From Brevibacillus gelatini (GTDB lineage: Bacteria > Bacillota > Bacilli > Brevibacillales > Brevibacillaceae), in assembly GCF_003710935.1 (NCBI RefSeq), contig NZ_RHHS01000009.1, forward strand, positions 1 through 62,457: DNA of 62,457 bases. Direction: 5' to 3'. Position 1 is the stretch's first letter. Each line of letters begins with the position of its first letter. The position numbers were made by a program, and so were the translations under genes. A model generated the notes under the pieces. The model had not been told where the DNA came from. It did not search any database and saw only the letters and a program-made list of their open reading frames with translations. Shown here piece after piece: positions 1 through 7,809 of the stretch.

Positions 1-24
1 ATTCAGTTTTGAGGGAATAAGAAG

Positions 25-76
25 AAAAGCTGTATTCTCCATTACTTGCAAAAGTAATCGGGAATACAGCTTTTTT
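25..76 (+). terminator. Intrinsic terminator of an upstream gene outside the window
   Basis: A long stem pairs AAAGCTGTATTC (from about 27) with GAATACAGCTTT (ending about 74) and an inner ATTACTT/AAGTAAT arm, followed by TTTTTT. It closes a transcription unit entering from the left. Nothing else is visible up to the gene at 294. Confidence 0.8.
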
Positions 77-293
77 GCATAGATTAGACAGCAGCAAGGC
101 AACGGAGCGACGCCCAGCTTTTTTCAATCAAATCCCATTCAAAAAAACGAATGCTCTAATGAAAGTGTCTGTCTATTTGCGGGCATTGTGAATCCGGTCG
201 TTTATGCTATGCTGGATAAATAACGATTGATGCTGGAAAAGGGAAAGCATATGAACAGCAACAGCTAGCTGTTACAGATGAAAGGGGATATAC

Positions 294-968
294 ATGCTGA
301 TTCTTGCAGTCGAAGATGAACAAGCCCTGCTACAGACGATTGCTGGTGTTTTGAGGGATGAAGGCTATCAAGTAGATACGGCTGATCGGGGAGATGATGG
401 CTTGTTGCTGGCGCAGCGAGGCATTTATGATTTGCTTGTACTCGACATCATGATGCCGGGCATGGATGGCCTGACTTTGGTAAAAACGCTTCGCGCCAAA
501 GGAATGATGACCCCTGTTCTGTTCTTGACGGCAAAGGACAGCGTCAAAGCAAGAGTCGAGGGATTGGATGCAGGAGCTGATGATTATCTGGTCAAGCCTT
601 TTGCAGCGGAAGAACTGACGGCGAGAGTGCGAGCCTTGCTGCGGCGCAACGGAAAGACCGGTATCGAAGGTGAAATGGCATACGGCCCTATTTCTTTAAA
701 GGTAAACGAGTACGACGGCTTTGTGGATGACGAGCCGATGAAGCTGACATCAAAAGAATACGAGCTGCTCAAGTATTTTTTGCAAAATCGGGAGCAAATC
801 CTGACGCGCCAGCAAATTTTTGACCGCGTATGGGGCATTGATTCAGAGGCGAATTACGGAGTAGTCGATCTGTATGTCCACTATTTGCGCAAAAAGCTGG
901 GAGCTTACGAGAGCTACATTCGCACGATTCGCAACGTGGGCTACATTTTGAAAAAGGAAGAACGGTAA
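294..968 (+). CDS. OmpR/PhoB-family response regulator
   Basis: This 224-aa protein has a receiver domain (residues 1-115) with the acidic pocket E7-D8, phosphoacceptor D51 in LLVLDIMMPG, T79 and K101, followed by a winged-helix DNA-binding domain (about 128-222) ending in the usual RTIRNVGYIL signature. It should bind DNA after phosphorylation by the kinase encoded next, whose ATG overlaps its stop codon by one base (TAATG), so the two are translationally coupled. The start follows a GAAAGGGG ribosome binding site. The stimulus cannot be told from sequence. Confidence 0.95.
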   Translation: MLILAVEDEQALLQTIAGVLRDEGYQVDTADRGDDGLLLAQRGIYDLLVLDIMMPGMDGLTLVKTLRAKGMMTPVLFLTAKDSVKARVEGLDAGADDYLVKPFAAEELTARVRALLRRNGKTGIEGEMAYGPISLKVNEYDGFVDDEPMKLTSKEYELLKYFLQNREQILTRQQIFDRVWGIDSEANYGVVDLYVHYLRKKLGAYESYIRTIRNVGYILKKEER

Positions 969-2257
969 TGTTTCGAAAAACGCGGATTCGCCTGGTGACG
1001 TTGAATGTCATCGTGGTATTTCTGCTGCTCAATGCGCTGGGGAGTGCCGTTTACTACACGATGAAGTATCGGCTTTATTCGCAAGTAGACCGCGAACTGG
1101 CGAAAGTGAGTCAGCGGCTTACAATAGATCCTTTGCCGCGATTGCACCGGATCAATGAGGATTCTTTGCCGTACAATCGCCTGGAGAGGAAAAAGTATAT
1201 GGATCTTGATCGCAGGTATGCCCTGCTTGTCTGGGATAGCTTTGGCCGAGTGATCGGGACGGCGTTTGGCGAACGTTTGGAGCCGGAGGAACTGCCGAAC
1301 TTTTTTCATATCGGCAAGCCGGACGGTGTCGAGACCGTGACAATCAAGGGACAAGAATATCGGGTACAGACGGTTACTGTGCCCAAAAAAGTCATCGTGG
1401 GCGATCGTTTGCAAGTAGCCTACCAGTTTCAGTTGATTTACAATCTGGCACCCGAGCGGAACATGTTGAGCAGCTTGTTGTACGTCGTGGTGATTGGCGA
1501 TGCAGTGAGCATTGTCATCGCCATCATCGCGGGATGGTTTTTGGCGAGACACGCCCTCATTCCGATCCAGGTTTCGTGGGAAAAGCAGCAGCAATTTATC
1601 GCGGATGCCTCGCATGAGCTGCGTACGCCGCTGACAGCGATCATGGTCAATCTGGAGCGGCTGTTCCGACATCCAGATCATACCATTGAGCAGGAAAGCG
1701 AGAAAATCATGATCGGCATGCAAGAAGCAAAGCGGCTGAGCAAGCTGGTAGCGGATCTGTTGACGCTCGCCCGCAGCGACTCCAATGAGCTGCAAATCAT
1801 GCGCAAAAAAATTCGGTTGGATGAAGTGGTACAAAAATGCACCCAAGTATTTTCCCAACTCGCCATCGTGAAGGAAATCAGCCTGGAGACAGCAATCGAG
1901 GAACCGTTGGAGATCGTCGGGGACGGGGAGCGTCTGCATCAACTGATGGTCATTTTGCTGGACAACGCGCTCAAGTACACGAACAAAGGCGGCACAATCT
2001 TTGTCTCGTGCAAAAAGGAAGGGAACCGCGTCGCCATTCTGGTGAAGGACAGCGGCATCGGCATATCCAAAGAGAACATCCCGTTCCTGTTTGACCGTTT
2101 TTACCGGGTGGACAAAATGCGTTCGCGTGCGACGGAAGGAACCGGGCTCGGCTTGTCCATCGCCAAGTGGATCGTGGACGCTCATCACGGCAAAATTACG
2201 GTAAGCAGCGAAGAAGGCAAAGGAACGAGTTTTTTGGTGACACTTCCATGGAAGTAA
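968..2257 (+). CDS. Membrane sensor histidine kinase
   Basis: A 429-aa classical kinase. It has a first membrane segment at about residues 8-30, an extracytoplasmic region of about 140 residues, a second segment near 165-192, then a HisKA domain with H216 in ASHELRTPLTAI and a HATPase_c domain with N, G1 (DSGIG), F and G2 (GTGLGLS) boxes. There is no clear HAMP domain; the second membrane segment runs almost directly into the dimerisation helix. It is the partner of the regulator at 294. The sensor domain is not one I recognise. Confidence 0.93.
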   Translation: MFRKTRIRLVTLNVIVVFLLLNALGSAVYYTMKYRLYSQVDRELAKVSQRLTIDPLPRLHRINEDSLPYNRLERKKYMDLDRRYALLVWDSFGRVIGTAFGERLEPEELPNFFHIGKPDGVETVTIKGQEYRVQTVTVPKKVIVGDRLQVAYQFQLIYNLAPERNMLSSLLYVVVIGDAVSIVIAIIAGWFLARHALIPIQVSWEKQQQFIADASHELRTPLTAIMVNLERLFRHPDHTIEQESEKIMIGMQEAKRLSKLVADLLTLARSDSNELQIMRKKIRLDEVVQKCTQVFSQLAIVKEISLETAIEEPLEIVGDGERLHQLMVILLDNALKYTNKGGTIFVSCKKEGNRVAILVKDSGIGISKENIPFLFDRFYRVDKMRSRATEGTGLGLSIAKWIVDAHHGKITVSSEEGKGTSFLVTLPWK

Positions 2258-2259
2258 CA

Positions 2260-2305
2260 GAGGACCGCTTTTCTGAAAAAAGGAAGGCGGTCTTTCCTTT
2301 CCGTT
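2260..2305 (+). terminator. Terminator after the two-component operon
   Basis: GACCGC pairs with GCGGTC around an A/T-rich loop, followed by TTTCCTTTCC. It closes the operon that ends at 2257. Confidence 0.6.
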
Positions 2306-2398
2306 TTGACGCACGGTTCGAGTGTGAATAATATACTTTTTTGCTTTACATATTTAGAAAGTAAGGTAAACTACAAGAGAAGAGAGGAGTGGCGAACA

Positions 2399-2695
2399 AT
2401 GAAACTGACGGTAACGGCCCCAGCAGTAGCGTGGTTCAAGGAAGAGTGGGGATGCAAAGAAGGAGACAGCATCCGCTTTTTTGTCCGCTATGGCGGCGTG
2501 AGTACAGTGCAGGATTCGTTTTCCATGGGGATCGCCAAAGAGCAGCCGAACGACATGGGGATTTCTACAGTCATAGACGGCATCACCTTTTACATGGAGC
2601 GGGATGAGCTGTGGTATATGAATGGACATGGACTGATCGTGGATTACCGTCCCGAGACAGATGAAGTGGATTTTAAGCTGGATGATAAAGAATGA
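2399..2695 (+). CDS. HesB/YneR-like iron-sulfur biosynthesis domain protein
   Basis: A 98-aa protein starting with MKLTVTAPAVAWF, the typical beginning of the HesB/YneR branch of A-type iron-sulfur carrier-like proteins. The family fold is kept (RFFVRYGG, FYMERDELWYMNGHGLIVDY), but the three cysteines used by true A-type carriers are missing, as in other YneR-type members, so cluster binding is doubtful. The ATG at 2399 is preferred over upstream in-frame codons because AGAGAGGAG lies at the right spacing. A terminator follows directly, so it is transcribed alone. Confidence 0.85.
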   Translation: MKLTVTAPAVAWFKEEWGCKEGDSIRFFVRYGGVSTVQDSFSMGIAKEQPNDMGISTVIDGITFYMERDELWYMNGHGLIVDYRPETDEVDFKLDDKE

Positions 2696-2726
2696 CTCCC
2701 GACAGCAGGAGTCATTTTATTTTTAT
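2691..2726 (+). terminator. Terminator of the HesB-like gene
   Basis: ATGACTCC pairs with GGAGTCAT across an 8-nt loop, followed by TTTATTTTTAT. The stem includes the stop codon of the HesB-like gene. Confidence 0.8.
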
Positions 2727-2728
2727 AC

Positions 2729-2757
2729 TTAACAAACTAAAATGTTTAATATATAAT
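2729..2757 (+). promoter_or_regulatory. Sigma-A promoter of the 302-aa protein gene
   Basis: TTAACA (2729-2734) and TATAAT (2752-2757) are separated by exactly 17 bp and sit about 35 bp before the start at 2793. Confidence 0.75.
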
Positions 2758-2792
2758 GAATCTATAGCTAGCTGGAAAAAGGAGGATGGGGT

Positions 2793-3701
2793 ATGCGGCT
2801 ATTGGATTCGTATCTGGAGCTTGGTGTAGTGGGGATGGCGCGCGCTGCGCAGGCAGGGTGGTTCAGCGGGCATTACGGTGCGGCTTTGCTGGCAGGGTAT
2901 TACATGGATCGTGAGCATGAGCTGCCCGAGCATGTAAAAGAAGGAATTGAGCGGAACTGCGAAGCTTTTCGACGCCTGAAGCCGGAATGGTTTGCGCCGC
3001 TTGGTCAAGAGGAACAGGCTGATCCGGCTTTGCTGCAGCAGGTCGTTGACGGGCTCGCGCAAAATGTGAAGCAGCTGCGGACATCGGGGCACGGTCTGGC
3101 GTTGGGTGTGCTGGCGTTGAAGGCGCTGCGGGAGCGTCCTGATCTGATTCGTCCGAGTATCGTCGCCGGATTGGTCGAACTGCTGAAAAAGACGACAGAA
3201 GACAGGCCGACACGCTATTGGGGCATCGACAATTACTTTGCCGTCACCACTGCCGATGTGGCGGAGGAAGTGGCTCCGTATGACACGACCGAAGAGATGG
3301 CGCGAAGGACGTTTGCCGAGCTGCATACCGTCGTGCCAAACCGAGTGATCGACGGGCAGCGCTACTTTTTTGCAGGCGAAGTCGTCCACAGCGTGACGCA
3401 CGCGCAAGCTTTGACGGACCTGGAGCGCTTCGGGTACGGAGAGTTGGTGCAGGCAGGCATCGTGAACCACCGGATTCAGACCTACCTCAATCGGCAGCTG
3501 CCGGAGTTTGTTTTGGTGGATGAGGTGAAGGAGCCTGCGTTTGCGCACATTTTTTCCCCGGCTTACTGGGAAAAGACGTACAGCGACCCGCATGCGCTGA
3601 AACTTCCGTATGCGGCGCTGGATGTGCTCGGAAGACTGCCTGCCGGGGAGCGGCCGGAAGCCGAGCGTAATCTGTGCAAGCTGTTGACGACGATGGAGTA
3701 G
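2793..3701 (+). CDS. Unknown 302-aa cytoplasmic protein
   Basis: I do not recognise this family. The protein has no signal peptide or membrane segment and looks mainly alpha-helical, with an N-terminal half containing HYGAALLAGYY and SGHGLALGVLALKAL and a C-terminal half with VVHSVTHAQAL and a segment rich in Tyr/His. The pattern of paired helices might fit an alpha/alpha-barrel, but no catalytic motif is evident. It has its own sigma-A promoter and AAAGGAGGATG ribosome binding site and is followed by a bidirectional terminator, so it forms a single-gene unit. Confidence 0.85.
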   Translation: MRLLDSYLELGVVGMARAAQAGWFSGHYGAALLAGYYMDREHELPEHVKEGIERNCEAFRRLKPEWFAPLGQEEQADPALLQQVVDGLAQNVKQLRTSGHGLALGVLALKALRERPDLIRPSIVAGLVELLKKTTEDRPTRYWGIDNYFAVTTADVAEEVAPYDTTEEMARRTFAELHTVVPNRVIDGQRYFFAGEVVHSVTHAQALTDLERFGYGELVQAGIVNHRIQTYLNRQLPEFVLVDEVKEPAFAHIFSPAYWEKTYSDPHALKLPYAALDVLGRLPAGERPEAERNLCKLLTTME

Positions 3702-3718
3702 ACAGACGAGCATATGGG

Positions 3719-3762
3719 CGTTAAAAAAACCAGGGAGGCTGCTGCAGCGCTCCCTGGTTTGC
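3719..3762. terminator. Bidirectional terminator between convergent genes
   Basis: AACCAGGGAG pairs with CTCCCTGGTT around a short loop with AAAAAA on the left and TTT on the right. It can stop transcription from both the unknown gene at 2793 and the minus-strand cassette that ends at 3770. Confidence 0.75.
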
Positions 3763-3769
3763 ATGTGGT

Positions 3770-4918
3770 CTACCAGTTCGGAATGACGGTAGTGGTAGAT
3801 TCCTGATTGGCGTAGTAGCTCTTGTGCTGAACGAGTGCGCGGAGAATGGCGGCTTCATTGATCGTATAGCCAATGCCGGCTCCGGTCGGGACGGCCAGTA
3901 CGCCCGGTGAAACGAAATCGATCATCGGCGTTACCACGTCTTCCGTAAAATAGCGGTGCGAAGGGGACGTGTCGCCTGGGATGGTGAAATTGGCCAGCGA
4001 AGCGATTGCGATGTTGTGCGCACGACCGATGCCGACCTCCTGCATGCCGCCGCACCAGACGGGAACGCCTTTTGCCGCGCACAGGTCATGGAGCTTTTTG
4101 GCATTGGACAGGCCGCCGACACGCCCGATCTTGATGTTGATAATGCGGCAGCTGCCCAGCTCAATCGCTTTGCGCGCATCCTCCACTGTATGGATCGACT
4201 CGTCGAGGCAGATCGGCGTTTTCAGCTCTCTTTGCAATGTCGCATGGTCGATGATGTCGTCGTGCCCCAGCGGCTGCTCGATCATAATCAGGCCAAAGTC
4301 GTCCAGTTGCTTCAGCAAGTCGATGTCAGCCAGCGTATAGGCAGAGTTGGCATCGGCCATCAGCGGAACGTCCGGTCCAAAGGTGTGCCGGATCGCCCGG
4401 ATCGGCTCTACGTCAAAGCCCGGCTTGATCTTCACCTTGATTTTTTTGTAGCCGTCGCGGATAAAGCCGTCTACGCGCGCCAGCAGCTTGTCGATTGTCG
4501 GCTCGATGCCGATGCTGACCCCGACATCAATCGTCTTGCGCGTGCCGCCGAGCGCTTGGGAGAGGGACATCCCGTTCATTTTCGCATACAGATCCCAGAC
4601 CGCACCTTCCAACGCCGATTTCGCCATCTGGTTGCGGCGCATCCAGGAAAAGATTTGCGATACTTCATCGGGGTGTTCGATTTCACGGGAAAAAAGCTGC
4701 GGAATCAAGTATTTCTCCAGCATGTACCAGACGGTATCGACATCTTCCTCGTTGTAAACGGGAACGTCCATCGCGACGCTCTCGCCGAAGCCGACGTGCG
4801 CTCCGCTGTAAGCGCGGACGAGAATACATTCCTTGTGCGTTTCCAGGCCCATGCTGGTGACAAAAGGGGCTGTCAGCGGGATTTTGATTCTTTGCAGATC
4901 GACGCGTTCAATTTTCAT
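3770..4918 (-). CDS. N-acylamino acid racemase / o-succinylbenzoate synthase family enzyme
   Basis: A 382-aa enolase-superfamily protein of the muconate-lactonising subgroup. The catalytic lysines K163 (KVKIKP) and K263 (NIKIGRVGG) and metal ligands D189 (MADAN), E214 (IEQPL) and D239 (CLDES) are all present, at the same numbers as in the well-known Amycolatopsis NSAR/OSBS enzyme. Members are often bifunctional; genome annotation tends to call them MenC. Here the neighbours are an M20 amidohydrolase and a carboxylate carrier, and no men gene is near, so I infer that racemisation of N-acyl (probably N-succinyl) amino acids is the real role. Last gene of a sigma-54 driven operon. Confidence 0.88.
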   Translation of the reverse strand: MKIERVDLQRIKIPLTAPFVTSMGLETHKECILVRAYSGAHVGFGESVAMDVPVYNEEDVDTVWYMLEKYLIPQLFSREIEHPDEVSQIFSWMRRNQMAKSALEGAVWDLYAKMNGMSLSQALGGTRKTIDVGVSIGIEPTIDKLLARVDGFIRDGYKKIKVKIKPGFDVEPIRAIRHTFGPDVPLMADANSAYTLADIDLLKQLDDFGLIMIEQPLGHDDIIDHATLQRELKTPICLDESIHTVEDARKAIELGSCRIINIKIGRVGGLSNAKKLHDLCAAKGVPVWCGGMQEVGIGRAHNIAIASLANFTIPGDTSPSHRYFTEDVVTPMIDFVSPGVLAVPTGAGIGYTINEAAILRALVQHKSYYANQESTTTVIPNW

Positions 4919-4973
4919 GGAACTCTCTCCTTGGACATGGATTCATATGAGCGGCTGCGGCGCACAGACAAAG

Positions 4974-6116
4974 TTACTTGCCTGCGTGCCGCTCAAACGT
5001 GGCGAGTACAGTACGGGCCAAAATCTCGATGCCGGAAAGCAGCGCTTCTTTTTCAAAAGTCATTTGCGGATGATGCAGGCCAGGCGTCAGACCGCAGCCC
5101 AACCCCAGCATCGTTGCGCGCAGGTGAGGGCGTTCCTTGGTGTAATAGTGAAAATCTTCCGCACCAGGTGTCTGAATCGGCGCTTCCAGACGGTCTTGGC
5201 CGAGCGTCTGCACAATCGCTTCGGCCATGATTTGCCGGGCCTCTTCGTGAACCTCGGCGGCGTACACCCGCTCGGTGATGTCATAAGACAGGTCTACTTC
5301 GTACAACCGGGCAACATGCTGCAATATGTGTTCCACTCGGGCAAACAGCGCGTCAATGACAAGGTTCGTCTGGGCGCGCAAGTCCAGATGGAACTGGGCA
5401 GACCCGGGGATGATGTTGCTGCTTTTGCTGCCCGCAGACAACTGCGTCATTTTTACGGAATAAGGGACGAGCGGATCGAGATGAATCCCTTTGAGCTGCT
5501 CGACGATGGTTGCTGCAACCTCGATGGCATTGACGCCAAGGTGCGGACGTGCGCCGTGGGCATCGGCACCCTTGATTTGCCCGGAGATGGTGCCTGCCGC
5601 GCCGTGCATGATGGCGGGGGCAGCGGTGCCTAGGGGTATTTCCTGGACGGGGCGCAGGTGGACGCCGTACAAGTAGTCGATGTCATCAACCACCTGTTTT
5701 TTCACCATAGCCAGAGCGCCGTTTCCGCTTTCCTCCGCCGGTTGAAAAATCAGCTTGAGCCGGCCGGGGAGCCGGATGTTTTGCGCCTGCAAGACCATGA
5801 GTACGCCCAGCACCATCGTCATATGGGCATCGTGTCCGCAGGAGTGGTTCGCCTGGAAGACGCCGTTTACCTCCTGCCAGAGTGCATCCATGTCTGCCCG
5901 CACGCCGACCGTTAGTCCTCCCGGTGTCAAATCTCCCCATTCCGCCACCACTCCGGTTACGTCGTCAAACGTCGTAACCCGGCAATGACGCTCCTGCAAA
6001 AAACGGGCGATATAAGCTGTCGTTTCCACTTCCTGCCAGCTAACCTCCGGATGCCGATGCAAGTGCTCGTACAGAGAAAAAATGGCGGGCTGCAATTGTT
6101 CGATAGTTGTGCGCAT
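4974..6116 (-). CDS. M20 family metal-dependent amidohydrolase
   Basis: A 380-aa zinc peptidase-fold amidohydrolase of the M20D type (hippurate/IAA-amino acid/N-acyl amino acid hydrolases). Visible motifs are HPEVSWQE near residue 22, GVRADMDAL (D75), the metal site CGHDAH (93-98), AEES (E128-E129) and GAEDFHYY near the C terminus. It should cleave an amide bond to release a free amino acid. The ATG at 6116 is chosen because GGAGG lies 4 nt upstream; a longer frame to 6164 lacks such a site. It sits between the carrier and the racemase, which suggests that it deacylates the racemised N-acyl amino acid. Confidence 0.9.
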   Translation of the reverse strand: MRTTIEQLQPAIFSLYEHLHRHPEVSWQEVETTAYIARFLQERHCRVTTFDDVTGVVAEWGDLTPGGLTVGVRADMDALWQEVNGVFQANHSCGHDAHMTMVLGVLMVLQAQNIRLPGRLKLIFQPAEESGNGALAMVKKQVVDDIDYLYGVHLRPVQEIPLGTAAPAIMHGAAGTISGQIKGADAHGARPHLGVNAIEVAATIVEQLKGIHLDPLVPYSVKMTQLSAGSKSSNIIPGSAQFHLDLRAQTNLVIDALFARVEHILQHVARLYEVDLSYDITERVYAAEVHEEARQIMAEAIVQTLGQDRLEAPIQTPGAEDFHYYTKERPHLRATMLGLGCGLTPGLHHPQMTFEKEALLSGIEILARTVLATFERHAGK

Positions 6117-6210
6117 GGTTCCTCCATAGGTTTGCGACTGGGGCTGCGCCATAGCGGGAAGCATACAGCGCAGCCAGCTTGTTTTGAAAAAATCCTGTGT
6201 CGTCTCAAGG

Positions 6211-7629
6211 CTAGGAAACGCCGATGGTTACAGCGACGATCAGGGCGATGGCGGCGATGACGGCCCAGCCGAGCAGCAGCTTCCAGATGAACTTGACCCA
6301 TTTTTCATACGGAATGCCCGCAACGGCCAGATAGCCCATCAAGGCAGAAGAAGTCGGGATGATCGAATTTGTCACGGCATCCCCGTATTGGAAGGCCAGG
6401 ACGGCAACCTGACGGGAAATGCCGAGCAGGTCAGCGATTGGCACCATGATCGGCATCGTTGTCGCCGCCTGACCGCTGCCAGACGAGATGAACAGGTTCA
6501 ACACCGCTTGAATCAGGAACATGGCCAATACGTTAATGGCGTCCGGCAAATGGCCGATGGCGGAAGTGAGCGCGTAAATCATCGTGTCGATAATTTTTCC
6601 TTCTTCCAGCACGACGGTGATCGCCCGGGCAAAGCCGACGATCAGGGCGCCGAAGGTTACGGCTTTGGCCCCGGCGACAAAAGCGTCAAACAGCTTGTTT
6701 ACATTCAGACCGCCGACGAGGCCGGCTATCAGCCCCATGATGAAAAAGGAAGCTGTAAGCTCAGTCAGGAACCATTCGTATTTGAATACCCCGTAGACGT
6801 TGAAGGAAAGCCCACAGGCCAGGACCAGAAAGACCAGCTTGTGGCGTCCGTTGAGATCGGGAATATCGACGGCTACCTGCTCTTTGTTTTCCTGCTGCTC
6901 AATGGCGTAAATGACGCTCTTGGTCGGGTCTGCCTTTACCCGATAGGCGTAGCGCATGACGTACCAGATGGCAAAGCCGAGAACAAAGACGTATACAATG
7001 GCGCGGAAGGTCAGCCCGGAGAAGAGCGGCAGCTGCGCCAGAGACTGGGCGACCCCTACCGTGAACGGATTGAGCATGCCGCCCATGAAGCCAGCCGCTG
7101 CCCCCATCGTAATCATGGCGGTACCTGTGACGGCGTCAAAGCCCATCGCGCGGGCGAGAGCAATGCCGATTGGCACGAAAATAATGCTTTCTTCCGCCAT
7201 CCCCATCGAAAAGCCGCCGATGGAGAAGAGGAACATGGATGCGGGGATCAAAAGTTTTTCCCTGCCCTCCAAATAGCGGACACCTTTGTTGATGCCCGCC
7301 TCAATGGCCCCCGTCTGGCGGATGATTCCGAAGACGCCGCTGACGATGAAGATGTAAAAGATGATTTGCGAGCCTTTTTGCATCCCTTCAGGAATCGCCT
7401 TGAACATGTCGAAAAAGCCGACAGGACTGCTCTCGACAGCGTGATAGCTGCCGTTTACCACGATGGTTCGGCCCGAGGCGTCGTCCTTGATGCGTTCGAA
7501 CTCGCCCGTAGGGAGCACGTAGGAAGCAAGCGCCGCCAAAATGATAATGATGAAGAGAATGGCATAAGTGTGCGGGACGGAAAAGCGTTTTTTGGCTGGC
7601 GCTGCCGGAGAAGAATGATTTGTAGCCAT
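6211..7629 (-). CDS. YfcC-type carboxylate transporter
   Basis: A 472-aa polytopic membrane protein with about 12 hydrophobic segments. The opening (FSVPHTYAILFIIIILAA...LPTGEFER) and the inner GMAEESI, GGMLNPFTVGVAQ and SSGSGQAATTMPIM motifs match the YfcC family of the ion-transporter superfamily, related to C4-dicarboxylate and p-aminobenzoyl-glutamate carriers. As first gene of the cassette it probably imports the N-acyl amino acid handled by the two downstream enzymes. The ribosome binding site is GAGGTGAT. Substrate specificity is inferred from context only. Confidence 0.87.
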   Translation of the reverse strand: MATNHSSPAAPAKKRFSVPHTYAILFIIIILAALASYVLPTGEFERIKDDASGRTIVVNGSYHAVESSPVGFFDMFKAIPEGMQKGSQIIFYIFIVSGVFGIIRQTGAIEAGINKGVRYLEGREKLLIPASMFLFSIGGFSMGMAEESIIFVPIGIALARAMGFDAVTGTAMITMGAAAGFMGGMLNPFTVGVAQSLAQLPLFSGLTFRAIVYVFVLGFAIWYVMRYAYRVKADPTKSVIYAIEQQENKEQVAVDIPDLNGRHKLVFLVLACGLSFNVYGVFKYEWFLTELTASFFIMGLIAGLVGGLNVNKLFDAFVAGAKAVTFGALIVGFARAITVVLEEGKIIDTMIYALTSAIGHLPDAINVLAMFLIQAVLNLFISSGSGQAATTMPIMVPIADLLGISRQVAVLAFQYGDAVTNSIIPTSSALMGYLAVAGIPYEKWVKFIWKLLLGWAVIAAIALIVAVTIGVS

Positions 7630-7660
7630 GAGATCACCTCGCTTTTTTTGCCCTTACTAT

Positions 7661-7678
7661 AAGCAAGTGGCGTGCCAA
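7661..7678 (-). promoter_or_regulatory. Sigma-54 promoter of the carrier-amidohydrolase-racemase operon
   Basis: On the minus strand TTGGCACGCCACTTGCTT matches the -24/-12 consensus (TTGGCACG-N4-TTGCW) with 10 bp between GG and GC. Transcription should begin near 7650, about 20 bp before the ribosome binding site of the carrier gene. Confidence 0.92.
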
Positions 7679-7700
7679 CTGTCGGAATTTCGCGAAAAAG

Positions 7701-7744
7701 GCGCTTTCGCTGGACGGAGGGTGGCAACGTCCAGACAAAAGCGC
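7701..7744 (-). terminator. Terminator of the enhancer-binding regulator gene
   Basis: Two stacked arms, GCGCTTT/AAAGCGC and CTGGACG/CGTCCAG, form a hairpin that on the minus strand is followed by CTTTTTC. It separates the regulator gene from the sigma-54 promoter. Confidence 0.6.
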
Positions 7745-7750
7745 ACTTTT

Positions 7751-7793
7751 TAGGAATGTTTATTAGGATTTATTCAACCTAATGCAGCCTAAT
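7751..7793 (-). promoter_or_regulatory. Probable upstream activator sites (ATTAGG repeats)
   Basis: ATTAGG at 7762-7767 faces CCTAAT at 7778-7783, and a second CCTAAT lies at 7788-7793, exactly 10 bp from the first; a partial copy is at 7751. They lie about 85-115 bp upstream of the sigma-54 promoter, the usual place for enhancer sites. Binding by the neighbouring regulator is inferred. Confidence 0.5.
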
Positions 7794-7809
7794 ATTCATT
7801 TTCCTTCGC

